In this document: piece by piece, positions 1 to 8,706 of the stretch
Position numbering within the stretch: position 1 is the stretch's first letter
How the letters are laid out: each line of letters opens with the position of its first letter
Source of the DNA: Streptomyces ortus
GTDB lineage: Bacteria; Actinomycetota; Actinomycetes; Streptomycetales; Streptomycetaceae
DNA length: 64,000 bases
Reading direction: 5' to 3'
Assembly: GCF_026341275.1 (NCBI RefSeq)
Contig: NZ_JAIFZO010000002.1
Span: forward strand, 6,726,118-6,790,117
The notes under the pieces: generated by a model
Seen by the model: only the letters and a program-made list of their open reading frames with translations
Database searches by the model: none
Told to the model about the DNA's origin: nothing
Made by a program: the position numbers and the translations under genes

Positions 1-1
1 C

Positions 2-1153
2 ACCCGCGAGCAGGAGTTCGGCGGGCCGCTGTGGACGGTCGGCCGCCGCTGGTTCGCCCCCCTGGACAGCGGCCTGATCGCCGTCGTGCACGGCCGGGGC
101 GCCGCCGTGCTCGGCATCCTCGACCCGGAGAGCGGCGAGGTCGTCGACGCGGCCGGGCCCTGGACCGAGTACGAGCCGACTCTCGCCGTCGACGGCAGCC
201 GCGTCGTCACCGTCGCCGCCAGCCCGCGCAGCGCGTACGAGGTCGTCGAACTGGACGCCCGTACCGGACGGGCCCGTGTCGTGGGAGCCCGGCACGACGA
301 CCCGGTGGACCCCGCCTACTACCCGGAACCGCAGATCCGTACGTTCACCGGGCCCGCCGGCCGGGAGATCCACGCGCACATCTATCCGCCCCACCACCCC
401 GGCCATGTGGCCCCCGGCGACGTGCTCCCGCCCTATGTCGTCTGGGCGCACGGCGGGCCCACCGGCCGCGCCCCGCTCGTCCTCGACCTGCAGATCGCCT
501 ACTTCACCTCGCGCGGCATCGGGGTCGCCGAGGTCAACTACGGCGGCTCCACCGGGTACGGGCGCGAGTACCGCAACCGGCTGCGCGAGCAGTGGGGTGT
601 GGTGGACGTCGAGGACTGCGCGGCCGTCGCCCTCGCCCTCGCCGAGGAGGGCACCGCCGACCGCGACCGGCTGGCCGTCCGGGGCGGCAGCGCGGGCGGC
701 TGGACCGCCGCCGCCTCCCTGGTCGGCACCGACGTCTACGCGTGCGGGACGATCCTCTACCCCGTCCTCGACCTGGTCGGCTGGGGCGTGGGCGAGACGC
801 ACGACTTCGAGTCCCAGTACCTGGAGAGCCTGATCGGGCCGCGCGCCGAGGTGCCCGCACGGTACGCCGAGCGCTCGCCCACCGAGCACGCGGACAAGGT
901 CACCGCGCCCTTCCTGCTCCTTCAGGGCCTCGACGACGTCATCTGCCCGCCCGCGCAGTGCGAGCGGTTCCTCGCCCGACTGGAGGAGCGGGCGCGGTCC
1001 GTGCCGCATGCCTACCTCACCTTCGAGGGCGAGGGCCACGGATTCCGGCGCACCGACACGATGGTGCGCGCCCTGGAGGCCGAGCTCTCCCTGTACGCCC
1101 AGGTGTTCGGCCTCAACCCGTCCGGAGTGCCCGCACTGGAGCTCGTCAAGTGA
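2..1153 (+). CDS. S9 family peptidase (prolyl oligopeptidase type), C-terminal part
   Basis: The reading frame is open from the window edge, so the N-terminal propeller part lies outside. The 383 visible residues contain a complete alpha/beta-hydrolase domain: an oxyanion-type HGGPTG segment, the nucleophile elbow GGSAGG (serine codon at 689), the acid in GLDDVICP and the histidine in GEGHGF. This is the order expected for cytoplasmic S9 acyl-aminoacyl peptidases. It should hydrolyse short peptides. An internal ATG at 86 is only an artefact of the window edge. The next gene starts 37 bp after the stop and may be cotranscribed. Confidence 0.9.
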   Translation, partial: TREQEFGGPLWTVGRRWFAPLDSGLIAVVHGRGAAVLGILDPESGEVVDAAGPWTEYEPTLAVDGSRVVTVAASPRSAYEVVELDARTGRARVVGARHDDPVDPAYYPEPQIRTFTGPAGREIHAHIYPPHHPGHVAPGDVLPPYVVWAHGGPTGRAPLVLDLQIAYFTSRGIGVAEVNYGGSTGYGREYRNRLREQWGVVDVEDCAAVALALAEEGTADRDRLAVRGGSAGGWTAAASLVGTDVYACGTILYPVLDLVGWGVGETHDFESQYLESLIGPRAEVPARYAERSPTEHADKVTAPFLLLQGLDDVICPPAQCERFLARLEERARSVPHAYLTFEGEGHGFRRTDTMVRALEAELSLYAQVFGLNPSGVPALELVK

Positions 1154-1190
1154 GCAGCCGTCGGGTGAGCGAGCGGGGTGTGAGCGAACG

Positions 1191-2114
1191 TTGAAGGAGC
1201 TCGTCAGGCCCGCGCGGCTGGTCGCCGGCGCGCGGGTCGCCGTCGTCGCGCCGAGCGGGCCCGTGCCGGAGGAACGGCTGCGGGCGGGGCTCGACATCCT
1301 GCGGGGCTGGGACCTCGACCCGGTTCTGGCACCCCATGTCCTGGACCGGCACACGACGTTCGGCTATCTGGCGGGCACGGACGCCGACCGGGCGGCCGAC
1401 TTCCAGGCCGCCTGGTGCGACCCGTCGGTGGCCGCGGTGCTCTGCGCCCGCGGCGGCTACGGCGTGCAGCGCATGGCCGGCCTGCTCGACTGGGACGCGC
1501 TGCGGGCCGCGGGGCCCAAGGTGCTGGTCGGCTTCAGTGACGTCACCGCTCTCCACGAGGCCTTCGCCACGCGGCTGGGGCTCGTGACCCTGCACGGTCC
1601 GATGGCCGCGGGCATCGACTTCGTCAAGAACGCCCGCGCCCAGGACCATCTCCGGGCGACCCTCTTCGAGCCGGAGTCCGTGCGGACGATCAGGCCGGCG
1701 GCGGCCGGGCGGGTCCTGGTGCCGGGGCGGGCCGACGGCGTCCTGCTCGGCGGCTGTCTGAGCCTGCTCGCCTCCGAGCTGGGGACACCGCGCGCCCGGC
1801 CCTCCGCGGGCGGCGGGCTGCTGTGTCTGGAGGACGTGGGCGAAGAGGTGTACCGCCTGGACCGGTACCTCACGCAGCTCCTGCGGGCCGGCTGGTTCGA
1901 GGGGGTCGCGGGGGTCCTGCTCGGGTCCTGGGACCGGTGCGGCCCCTACGAGCGGGTGCGGGAGCTGCTTCTGGACCGGCTCGGCGGGCTCGGGGTGCCG
2001 ATCGCCGAGGAATTCGGGTTCGGACACGCGGAGGGAGCGCTGACGATTCCGTTCGGGGTGCGGGCGGAGCTGGACGCGGGGGTTCTCACGTTGGACGCGC
2101 CCGCCTTGGTGTGA
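1191..2114 (+). CDS. LD-carboxypeptidase (peptidase S66, LdcA-like)
   Basis: The 307-residue protein matches the S66 muropeptide LD-carboxypeptidases that remove the terminal D-alanine of tetrapeptides during peptidoglycan recycling. Visible landmarks are the N-terminal VAVVAPSGPVPEERL, the CARGGYG segment, the nucleophile serine in VGFSDVTALH, the glutamate in LCLEDVGEEVYRLDRY and the histidine in FGFGHAEGALTIPFG. TTG at 1191 is chosen because homology begins right after it; the frame stays open upstream but there encodes only the tail of the previous gene. No signal peptide is seen, so it is cytoplasmic. Confidence 0.87.
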   Translation: MKELVRPARLVAGARVAVVAPSGPVPEERLRAGLDILRGWDLDPVLAPHVLDRHTTFGYLAGTDADRAADFQAAWCDPSVAAVLCARGGYGVQRMAGLLDWDALRAAGPKVLVGFSDVTALHEAFATRLGLVTLHGPMAAGIDFVKNARAQDHLRATLFEPESVRTIRPAAAGRVLVPGRADGVLLGGCLSLLASELGTPRARPSAGGGLLCLEDVGEEVYRLDRYLTQLLRAGWFEGVAGVLLGSWDRCGPYERVRELLLDRLGGLGVPIAEEFGFGHAEGALTIPFGVRAELDAGVLTLDAPALV

Positions 2115-2186
2115 CGCCGGGCCGTGCCTCACCCGGAGGGACGCCTCGCCGCGCGTGGCCCGCTTGGGTGCGCTCATCCTGGGTCC

Positions 2187-2444
2187 ATGAGCCGGAAGAG
2201 TTCGCAGCGTGGTGGTGACGGTAGTGGTGGCGCGGGGGCCGGGCGGGGGAGTGTGCTGACGCCCGGGCGGGTGGCGGTTGTCGCGCTGGCCGTGCTCGGG
2301 CTGGTCTTCATCTTCGAGAACACCCGGGCGACGAAGATTCGGCTGCTGATTCCCGAGGTGACCATGCCGTTGTGGGTGGCGCTGCTCGCCACGGCGGTGA
2401 TCGGTGCGTTGTGCGGGGCGTATTCCATGCGACGCCGGGGGTAG
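2187..2444 (+). CDS. Small LapA/DUF1049-like membrane protein
   Basis: An 85-residue protein with a Ser/Gly-rich N-terminus and two hydrophobic helices (about residues 26-42 and 56-75). Between them lies FENTRATKIRLLIPEVTMP, typical of the lipopolysaccharide-assembly-A-like (DUF1049) family. In actinomycetes the function is unknown; it is an inner-membrane protein. ATG at 2187 is preferred because the upstream extension has no family similarity. Confidence 0.75.
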   Translation: MSRKSSQRGGDGSGGAGAGRGSVLTPGRVAVVALAVLGLVFIFENTRATKIRLLIPEVTMPLWVALLATAVIGALCGAYSMRRRG

Positions 2445-2477
2445 CCGGCCGTTGGCCGGCTCGCTGTCTGTGGGCTG

Positions 2478-2590
2478 CGCCGTTCCTCGCGCCCCTAAAA
2501 GATTGCGCCGTTCCCCGCGCCCCTAAAGGCAAAGGACTGCGCCGTTCCCTGCGCCCTTGCTTTCAGGGGCGCGGGGAACGGCGCAGCAAG
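2478..2590. repeat. Cluster of GC-rich dispersed hairpin repeats
   Basis: Three tandem variants of CGCCGTTCCCCGCGCCCCTAAA are followed by the inverse form TTTCAGGGGCGCGGGGAACGGCGC, so the block can fold into a long stem. Related copies occur near 17351, 26531, 36571-36740, 39997, 47621, 52823 and 61741, all next to gene 3' ends. Transcription termination or mRNA 3' stabilisation is the likely role. Confidence 0.75.
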
Positions 2591-2632
2591 CCCCGCCACG
2601 GCTCGTGCTGGGCGTGGGCGTAGCGTGGCGGG

Positions 2633-3178
2633 ATGTTCGGGCGCACCATGTATCTCGCCGAAGGCCCCCGCGTGGGCATACGTCTCTTCAGCCACGAGGA
2701 CGGGCCCGAGTTCACCGCCCGGGTGCGGGAGAGCAGGGACCTGCACCACCCCTGGCTCCAGCCGCCCGCCACCCCCGCCGCCTACACCTCGTACGCCGGG
2801 CGGCTCATCGACGATCCGACCAAGGCCGGGTTCCTCGTCTGTGAGAAGGACGGGGGAGGGATCGCCGGGTTCATCAACATCAACAACATCGTCGAGGGCG
2901 CCTTCCTGTGCGGGGCGCTCGGGTACGGGGCCTTCGCGCACGCGGCCGGACGCGGGCTGATGAGCGAGGGGCTCGACCTGGTCGTGCGGTACGCGTTCGG
3001 CACGCTCGGGCTGCACCGGCTGGAGATCAACGTTCAGCCGGACAACGCCGCCTCCATCGCGCTGGCCCGCCGCTGCGGGTTCCGTCACGAGGGCTTCTCG
3101 CCGGACTTCCTGTTCATCGACGGAGCCTGGCGCGACCATGAGCGGTGGGCCCTCACCGCCGATATGATTCGAACATGA
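2633..3178 (+). CDS. GNAT family N-acetyltransferase (RimJ/RimL type)
   Basis: A 181-residue GNAT protein. It has the RimJ-like start (GPRVGIRLFSHEDGPEFTARVRES), a central beta sheet, and an acetyl-CoA motif in the segment ALGYGAFAHAAGRGLMSEGL, followed by LEINVQPDNAASIALARRCG and FRHEGFSPDF. Such proteins acetylate N-terminal or side-chain amines of proteins or small molecules; the substrate cannot be read from sequence. Its stop overlaps the ATG of the arginase-family gene (ATGA at 3175), so the two are probably translationally coupled. Confidence 0.85.
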   Translation: MFGRTMYLAEGPRVGIRLFSHEDGPEFTARVRESRDLHHPWLQPPATPAAYTSYAGRLIDDPTKAGFLVCEKDGGGIAGFININNIVEGAFLCGALGYGAFAHAAGRGLMSEGLDLVVRYAFGTLGLHRLEINVQPDNAASIALARRCGFRHEGFSPDFLFIDGAWRDHERWALTADMIRT

Positions 3179-4083
3179 GTGCCCTGCGGAATCTCGTCGT
3201 CCTGGACGCACCCTCCAACCTCGGCCTCCGGCCGCCCGCCCCCGGCACCGTGCCCGGCTGCTACAAGCTCGCCGGCGCCCTGCGCGAGCAGCGGATCGTA
3301 CAGCGGCTGAACGCCCTGGAGGGCGGCGTGGTCGTACCGCCGCGCTACGACCGGGGCGACTGGCAGGAGGGCGACGGCGTCTTCAACGCCGCCGCGCTCG
3401 CCGCCTACACCCGTACGCTCGCCGACCGTATCGAGCGGCACGTACGGGCCGGCGAGCTGCCCGTCGTCCTCGGCGGCGACTGCTCGATCCAGCTCGGCGC
3501 CTCCCTCGCGCTGCGCCGCGTCGGCCGCTACGGCCTCGCGGCGGTGGACGCCTCGCACGACTTCCGCCACCCGGGCAACTCCGACCGGATCGGCGCGGCC
3601 GGTGGCGAGGAGGTCGCCCTCGCCACCGGCCGCGGGCAGGACGACCTCACCGACCTGGAGGGGCTGAAGCCCTATCTGCGCGACGAGGACATACGGTTCT
3701 TCGGGATCCGGGACGAGTTCGAGGACGACCGCGCCGAGCTGGCCGCGCTGAAGATCCCCACGGTGACCGTCGGCGACATCCGCGAGTGGGGCGCCGACGC
3801 CGTCGCGCGAGCCACCGCCGAAGCCTTCGGCGTAGCGGACCTGGACGGCTTCTGGGTGCATCTCGACGCCGATGTGCTCGACCCGTCCGTGATGCCCGCC
3901 GTCGACAGCCCCGACTCCGGTGGCCTGCTGCCCGGCGAACTGACCGAGCTGCTGCGGCCGTTGGTGACCTCCCCGCACTGCGCCGGCTTCAACGTCACCA
4001 TCTACGACCCCGACCTGGACCCCGACGGAACCGCCGGCGCCCTCCTGGCCGACATCGTCGTCGCGGCCTTTGCGCGATCCTGA
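3175..4083 (+). CDS. Arginase/agmatinase-family hydrolase
   Basis: A 302-residue ureohydrolase-fold protein. Metal-site motifs are present in order: VLGGDCSIQLG (around residue 100), VDASHDFRHPGN, and HLDADVLDPSVMPAVDSPDSGG. The canonical GGDHS is GGDCS and the DAHxD motif is DASHD, so one metal-ligating histidine is replaced. Such variants are known among less-characterised family members and may mean a different substrate. Start ATG 3175 overlaps the upstream stop. Substrate (arginine, agmatine, guanidine derivative) is not determinable. Confidence 0.82.
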   Translation: MSALRNLVVLDAPSNLGLRPPAPGTVPGCYKLAGALREQRIVQRLNALEGGVVVPPRYDRGDWQEGDGVFNAAALAAYTRTLADRIERHVRAGELPVVLGGDCSIQLGASLALRRVGRYGLAAVDASHDFRHPGNSDRIGAAGGEEVALATGRGQDDLTDLEGLKPYLRDEDIRFFGIRDEFEDDRAELAALKIPTVTVGDIREWGADAVARATAEAFGVADLDGFWVHLDADVLDPSVMPAVDSPDSGGLLPGELTELLRPLVTSPHCAGFNVTIYDPDLDPDGTAGALLADIVVAAFARS

Positions 4084-4142
4084 CCCGATCCTGACCGTAA
4101 GGGCCTCTGGTCGGCACGTCGTCCACCCTGTTCCATGGTCAT

Positions 4143-6113
4143 GTGACGACCATCCGACGTGACGTACTGACGCTTCCGGTCGCCGGACCCGGCCCCGCCA
4201 ACCCCCTGCCCCCACTGCGCCCGCTCACCGGTACGCACCACGTGGACGAGCGGGAACGCGCGAGCCTGCCCCGCGACATGGCCCGGCAGATCGCGTACGA
4301 GCCGCTGCGCAGTCTCCTGCCCGAGCGCGTCCGGGACGGGTACGGGAGAAGCCGTACGCCCCGCGAGGTCGAGACGATCGTCCTGGAGAACGAGCGGCTG
4401 CGCGCCACCGTGCTGCCCGGCTTCGGCGGCCGGGTCGTCTCCCTCTTCCACAAGCCGTCCGACCGCGAACTCCTGTACCGCAACCCGGTGTTGCAGTGCG
4501 CCGACTTCGCGCTCAACGGCGCCTGGTTCTCCGGTGGCATCGAGTGGAACATCGGCGCCACCGGCCACTCCACCCTCGCCTGCGCACCCGTGCACGCGGC
4601 CCGGGTCGCCGCGCCCGACGGCACACCGATGCTGCGCCTGTGGGAGTGGGAGCGGCTGCGCGACCTGCCCTTCCAGGTCGACCTGTGGCTGCCGGAGGGC
4701 TCTGACTTCTTGCACGTAGGTGTTCGCGTGCGCAATCCGCACGAGAGGGCCGCCCCGCTGTACTGGTGGTCCAACACCGCCGTCCCGGAGGCGCGAAGGG
4801 TGCTCGCGCCCGCGGAGGAGGCCTGGCACTTCGGGTACGAGCGACGGCTGCGTCGGGTGCCTGTCCCGTTGCACGAAGGTGTCGACCGGACGTATCCACC
4901 GCGCGGCGAGTACCCGGCCGACTACTTCTACGAGGTGCCCGACGGACGGCGGCGCTGGATCGCCGCCGTGGACGAGGCCGGGCGGGGGCTGGTGCAGACG
5001 TCCACCGACGTCCTGCGCGGACGCAAACTCTTCGTGTGGGGCAGCGGCACCGGCGGGCGCCGCTGGCAGGAATGGCTCACCGAACCGGGCACCGAGGGCT
5101 ACTGCGAGATCCAGGCGGGCCTGGCCCGCACGCAGTTGGAGCACGTACGCCTGGACGCGGAGAGCGAGGTGAGCTGGCTGGAGGCGTACGGGCCGATCGA
5201 CGCGGACGCCGGACCCGTGCACGGCGACGACTGGGACGCCGCCCGCTCCGAGGTCGAGGCAGGGCTCGAACAGCGCCTGCCACGCGGGGAGTTCGAGACG
5301 GCGTACGAGCACTGGCTGGCGTCCGCCGACACCGAACCCACCGAGGTGCTGGCCACCGGCTCCGGCTGGGGAGCGCTCGAAGTGCTGCGCGCCGACCTGA
5401 AGTTGCCCGGCACACCCTTCGACGAGTCCACGCTCGGGGACGCCCAGCGACCCTGGGCCGAGCTGCTCCGCTCCGGCTCCTTCCCCGAGCCCCGCAGGGT
5501 CGGGCCGCCCGGTGAGACGCTGGTCGGCCCCCACTGGCGCGACATGCTGGAGACGGCCCCCGCCGAACCGCTCACCGAGTACCACCTGGGGATCGCCCAG
5601 TGGCACGCGGGCGACCGGGCCCAGGCCGTGCGCAGCTGGGAGCGCGGACTCGAACTCGCGCCGTCCCTCTGGCCGTTGCTGCGCTGCCTCGCCGTCGCCG
5701 ACCAGGAGGCGGGCAACCGGGAACGGGCCGCCGACCGGTACGCGGACGCCTTCGACGACCTGTGCCAGGAGCGGCGCGACGACGGCGAGACCTGGACGGC
5801 GGCCACCGCCGCGCTCGGGCGCGAGGCGATCGGCGCGCTGCTCGCGGCAGGGCGCACCGCGGGCGCGCGGTCCGTGTGGGAACGGCTGCTCCCGGTGACC
5901 CGCGAGCGCGGCCGGTTCCGGCTGATCGAGGCGCGGCTGCTGCTCGCCGAGGGCGACAAGGAGGCGGCGCGTGCCGTCTTCGACGCCGGTTTCGAGGTGG
6001 CCGACCTGCGCGAGGGGGCCGAGGCGATCGGGGACCTGTGGTCCCGGATCTGTGCCGAACCCCTGCCGGAGCGCTACGACTTCCGGATGCGCCCGCCCGG
6101 CACCGACGGCTGA
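4143..6113 (+). CDS. DUF5107 domain protein with C-terminal TPR repeats
   Basis: A 656-residue cytoplasmic protein starting at GTG 4143. Residues about 75-380 look like a DUF5107/galactose-mutarotase-like beta sandwich (LENERLRATVLPGFGGRVVSL, WNIGATGHS, PLYWWSNTAVPE, GYCEIQAGLARTQLEH). Residues about 470-620 form TPR-like helices (EYHLGIAQWHAGDRAQAVRSWERGLELAP). Family members are thought to act on carbohydrates, but no reaction is established. It stands 59 bp downstream of the arginase-family gene. Confidence 0.8.
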   Translation: MTTIRRDVLTLPVAGPGPANPLPPLRPLTGTHHVDERERASLPRDMARQIAYEPLRSLLPERVRDGYGRSRTPREVETIVLENERLRATVLPGFGGRVVSLFHKPSDRELLYRNPVLQCADFALNGAWFSGGIEWNIGATGHSTLACAPVHAARVAAPDGTPMLRLWEWERLRDLPFQVDLWLPEGSDFLHVGVRVRNPHERAAPLYWWSNTAVPEARRVLAPAEEAWHFGYERRLRRVPVPLHEGVDRTYPPRGEYPADYFYEVPDGRRRWIAAVDEAGRGLVQTSTDVLRGRKLFVWGSGTGGRRWQEWLTEPGTEGYCEIQAGLARTQLEHVRLDAESEVSWLEAYGPIDADAGPVHGDDWDAARSEVEAGLEQRLPRGEFETAYEHWLASADTEPTEVLATGSGWGALEVLRADLKLPGTPFDESTLGDAQRPWAELLRSGSFPEPRRVGPPGETLVGPHWRDMLETAPAEPLTEYHLGIAQWHAGDRAQAVRSWERGLELAPSLWPLLRCLAVADQEAGNRERAADRYADAFDDLCQERRDDGETWTAATAALGREAIGALLAAGRTAGARSVWERLLPVTRERGRFRLIEARLLLAEGDKEAARAVFDAGFEVADLREGAEAIGDLWSRICAEPLPERYDFRMRPPGTDG

Positions 6114-6133
6114 ACCCGCTTCGTCACCCGGCT

Positions 6134-6487
6134 CTACGGTGCCGTGCGGCGGTCCGCGTACTCGTACACATAACCGTCCGGGTGCATCGCGATGAGGTTG
6201 CGGCCCGCCGGGGTCGCCACCGGGCCCGCGACCACGTGTGCGCCCGACTCGGTGAGCACCCGGTGGGCTTCGTCGACGTCCTTGACCGCGATGGTCGCCG
6301 AGACCTTGCGCAGCACTTCCAACTCCGTCTCGGGGCCGCTCATCAACAGGAAGCAGCCGACGGCGGCGACGGAGACCCCGCCGCGCTCGAAGCGTTGCGC
6401 CGGTCCGCCGGCCAGTCTCTCGTAGAAGGGGACCGCAGCCTCCAGGTCATCGACGCAGATGCGCAGCGTGGCTCCCAGAATGTCCAT
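6134..6487 (-). CDS. VOC/glyoxalase-family protein
   Basis: A 117-residue single-domain vicinal-oxygen-chelate protein. The pattern MDILGATLRICVDDLEAAVPFYERL, a central GVSVAAVGCFLLMSG and the closing NLIAMHPDGYVYEYADR are typical of glyoxalase/bleomycin-resistance-like proteins. ATG 6487 is chosen because the family start begins there; an upstream in-frame ATG would add about 44 non-homologous residues. Substrate unknown. It converges on the DUF5107 gene. Confidence 0.82.
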   Translation of the reverse strand: MDILGATLRICVDDLEAAVPFYERLAGGPAQRFERGGVSVAAVGCFLLMSGPETELEVLRKVSATIAVKDVDEAHRVLTESGAHVVAGPVATPAGRNLIAMHPDGYVYEYADRRTAP

Positions 6488-6608
6488 ACGGACGAGCCTA
6501 GTTGCGGTCGGCCGGTGAGGAGATCGTTTCGTACGGATCCCGTGCCGGAGCCCGTCCGGTCCGGCCGGGCGGGCGTTACGCACCGCGGGCGACGGGTACC
6601 CGGAGCGC

Positions 6609-7025
6609 ATGGACCGCATCGATCACATGGAACATCTGGACAAGCACCTGGCCGACGAGTTGGCGCAGGTGGCCCGCGACGCCATCCGCGAGGAACTGCG
6701 GGAACAGACCCGCAAGCAGCGCCGGACGGCCGCGATGTACGCCGCCTCCGGTGCCCTGGCCCTGTACGCGGGCGCGGCCCTCGCGCTCACGGTCGGTCTC
6801 GCCCTCGCGATCGGCCTGCCCGACTGGGCCGCCGCGCTGATCACCGCCGCCGTGCTCGGCGTACTGGCGTACGCGCTGCGGAACGCGGCGCGTCCGTCGG
6901 CGTCCCGGCCCACACCGGACGGTGCCGCCGGCACGGTTCCGGGCACGTCGGCCCACGGCCCCGCCGTCCCCCCGATGCCGCCGGTCGCGCCCGGCAACGC
7001 GGTGCCGGACACCCGGGGCCGGTGA
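6609..7025 (+). CDS. Holin-superfamily (phage_holin_3_6-like) membrane protein
   Basis: A 138-residue protein: an amphipathic charged N-terminus (residues 1-40), two adjacent transmembrane helices (about 43-64 and 68-90) and a Pro/Ala-rich tail. This is the architecture of chromosomal actinobacterial proteins assigned to the putative phage holin 3_6 family. There is no lysis cassette or phage gene nearby, so a membrane-associated housekeeping or stress role is more likely than lysis. Confidence 0.7.
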   Translation: MDRIDHMEHLDKHLADELAQVARDAIREELREQTRKQRRTAAMYAASGALALYAGAALALTVGLALAIGLPDWAAALITAAVLGVLAYALRNAARPSASRPTPDGAAGTVPGTSAHGPAVPPMPPVAPGNAVPDTRGR

Positions 7026-7054
7026 GCCGCACCGCAGCCCGGACCCCCCTTGCC

Positions 7055-7084
7055 GACCGGGGCCACAACGACGTGGCCCCGGTC
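7055..7084 (+). terminator. Hairpin terminator after the holin-like gene
   Basis: A perfect 12-bp stem GACCGGGGCCAC/GTGGCCCCGGTC with a 6-nt loop begins 30 bp after the stop codon. There is no U-tract, as usual in Streptomyces. Confidence 0.7.
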
Positions 7085-7180
7085 TTCGCTGTCCGCGCCC
7101 GACGCGGCCGACGTCTTCGCCTGGCCGTCCGGCGTGTCCTGAAGTCCACTTATGGAGCTGCGGCGGCCGACTTCCTGCGA

Positions 7181-7210
7181 TAGAAGTCGGTAGAAGTCAG
7201 CAGAAGTCGA
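7181..7210. repeat. Three helically phased 10-bp direct repeats upstream of the NADH dehydrogenase operon
   Basis: The heptamer AGAAGTC occurs three times with an exact 10-bp period, about 115-145 bp before the ATG at 7324. A GACTTCC inverse copy lies just upstream. Spacing of one helical turn suggests a regulator binding array; no regulator is identifiable. Confidence 0.45.
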
Positions 7211-7323
7211 AGGAGCCGCGCTCGTCCTCCACGGCGGCCGGAACCCCGGTGGCCCGACGTTTGGGCACCCCGGCCAGGGGGACGCGGAAAGCCCCGTTCG
7301 AGTGATTCCGCCGGAGGCGACCC

Positions 7324-8706
7324 ATGAGCCGACCGATGAGCCGCCCCCGTGTCGTGGTGGTCGGCGCGGGCTTCGCCGGATACCGGGCGGCCCGGACGCT
7401 CTCGGCGCTGACCCGGGGCACGGCAGGACCGCTGGACATCGTTCTGCTCAACCCGACGGACTACTTCCTCTATCTGCCCCTGCTGCCCCAGGTGGCCGCC
7501 GGTGTCCTGGAACCGCGCCGCGTCACCGTCTCGCTGACCGGCACCCTGCCCCGGGTGCGCCTGGTGCTCGGCGAGGCCGACGGCATCGACCTCGACGCAC
7601 GCACCGTCGGCTACACCGGCCCCGAGGGCGACACGGGCACGCTCTCCTACGACCGGCTCGTCCTCGCCGCCGGCAGCGTCAACAAACTGCTGCCGATCCC
7701 CGGTGTGGCCGAGCACGCGCACGGCTTCCGGGGGCTGCCCGAGGCGCTGTACCTGCGCGACCACGTGACCCGGCAGGTGGAACTCGCCTCGGCCGCCGAA
7801 GACCCCGCGACCAGCGCGGCCCGGTGCACGTTCGTCGTCGTCGGCGCGGGCTACACCGGCACCGAAGTGGCCGCGCACGGACAGCTGTTCACGGACGCCC
7901 TGGTGCGCGGGCAGCCGCACCGCACGGGCCTGTGGCCGCGCTGGACCCTGGTCGACATCGCGCCGCGCGTCCTGCCGGAGATGGACGAGCGGCTCTCGCG
8001 CACCGCCGACCGCGTCCTGCGGCAGCGGGGCGTCGAGATCCGTACCGGCACGTCCGTGCGGGAGGCCACCCGGGACGGCGTCCTGCTCAGCGACGGGGAC
8101 TTCGTGCCCACCCGGACGCTCGTCTGGTGCGTGGGCGTACGGCCCGACCCGCTGGCCGAAGGGCTCGGCCTGGTCATGGAACGGGGCCGGCTGCTCGTCG
8201 AACCGACCCTCCAGGTGCCCGGCCGCCCCGAGGTGTTCGTCTGCGGTGACGCCGCTGCCGTGCCCGACCTGGAGAAGCCCGGTCAGTACACGCCGATGAC
8301 CGCCCAGCACGCCTGGCGGCAGGGCAGAACGGCGGGACGCAACGTCGCGGCCTCCCTCGGTATCGGCGAGCCCCGCGTCTACCGCCACCGCGACCTGGGC
8401 TTCGTCGTCGACCTCGGCGGTGTGAAGGCCGCCGCCAACCCGCTGGGCGTCCCCCTCTCCGGACCGGCCGCGGGCGCCGTCACCCGCGGCTACCACCTGG
8501 CCGCGATGCCGGGCAACCGCGTCCGGGTCGCCGCCGACTGGTTCCTGGACGCCGTCCTGCCCCGCCAGGGCGTACAGCTCGGCCTCGTCCGGTCCTGGTC
8601 GGTCCCCCTGGACACGGCCTCCCCCGAAACAGCCCGGGTGCCGGGCCGACCCGGCACCCCTGAGCCCGGACCCCCCGCGCAACCTCCTGTGGAAGGAACA
8701 CCATGA
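7324..8706 (+). CDS. Type II NADH dehydrogenase (FAD-dependent oxidoreductase)
   Basis: A 460-residue two-dinucleotide-fold flavoprotein: FAD motif VVVVGAGFAGYRAA at the N-terminus, NAD(P)-binding VVVGAGYTGTEVA near residue 180, and the second FAD motif VFVCGDAAAVPD near 305. This matches single-subunit NDH-2 enzymes that pass electrons from NADH to menaquinone at the membrane face. An alternative in-frame ATG lies at 7336. The stop overlaps the ATG of the transketolase gene (ATGA at 8703), indicating a coupled operon. Confidence 0.86.
   Translation: MSRPMSRPRVVVVGAGFAGYRAARTLSALTRGTAGPLDIVLLNPTDYFLYLPLLPQVAAGVLEPRRVTVSLTGTLPRVRLVLGEADGIDLDARTVGYTGPEGDTGTLSYDRLVLAAGSVNKLLPIPGVAEHAHGFRGLPEALYLRDHVTRQVELASAAEDPATSAARCTFVVVGAGYTGTEVAAHGQLFTDALVRGQPHRTGLWPRWTLVDIAPRVLPEMDERLSRTADRVLRQRGVEIRTGTSVREATRDGVLLSDGDFVPTRTLVWCVGVRPDPLAEGLGLVMERGRLLVEPTLQVPGRPEVFVCGDAAAVPDLEKPGQYTPMTAQHAWRQGRTAGRNVAASLGIGEPRVYRHRDLGFVVDLGGVKAAANPLGVPLSGPAAGAVTRGYHLAAMPGNRVRVAADWFLDAVLPRQGVQLGLVRSWSVPLDTASPETARVPGRPGTPEPGPPAQPPVEGTP

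Noticed and set aside
6609..7025. Holin-like gene as evidence of a prophage
   Set aside because: No endolysin, capsid, integrase or attachment repeats nearby; chromosomal holin-superfamily proteins are common in actinomycetes.
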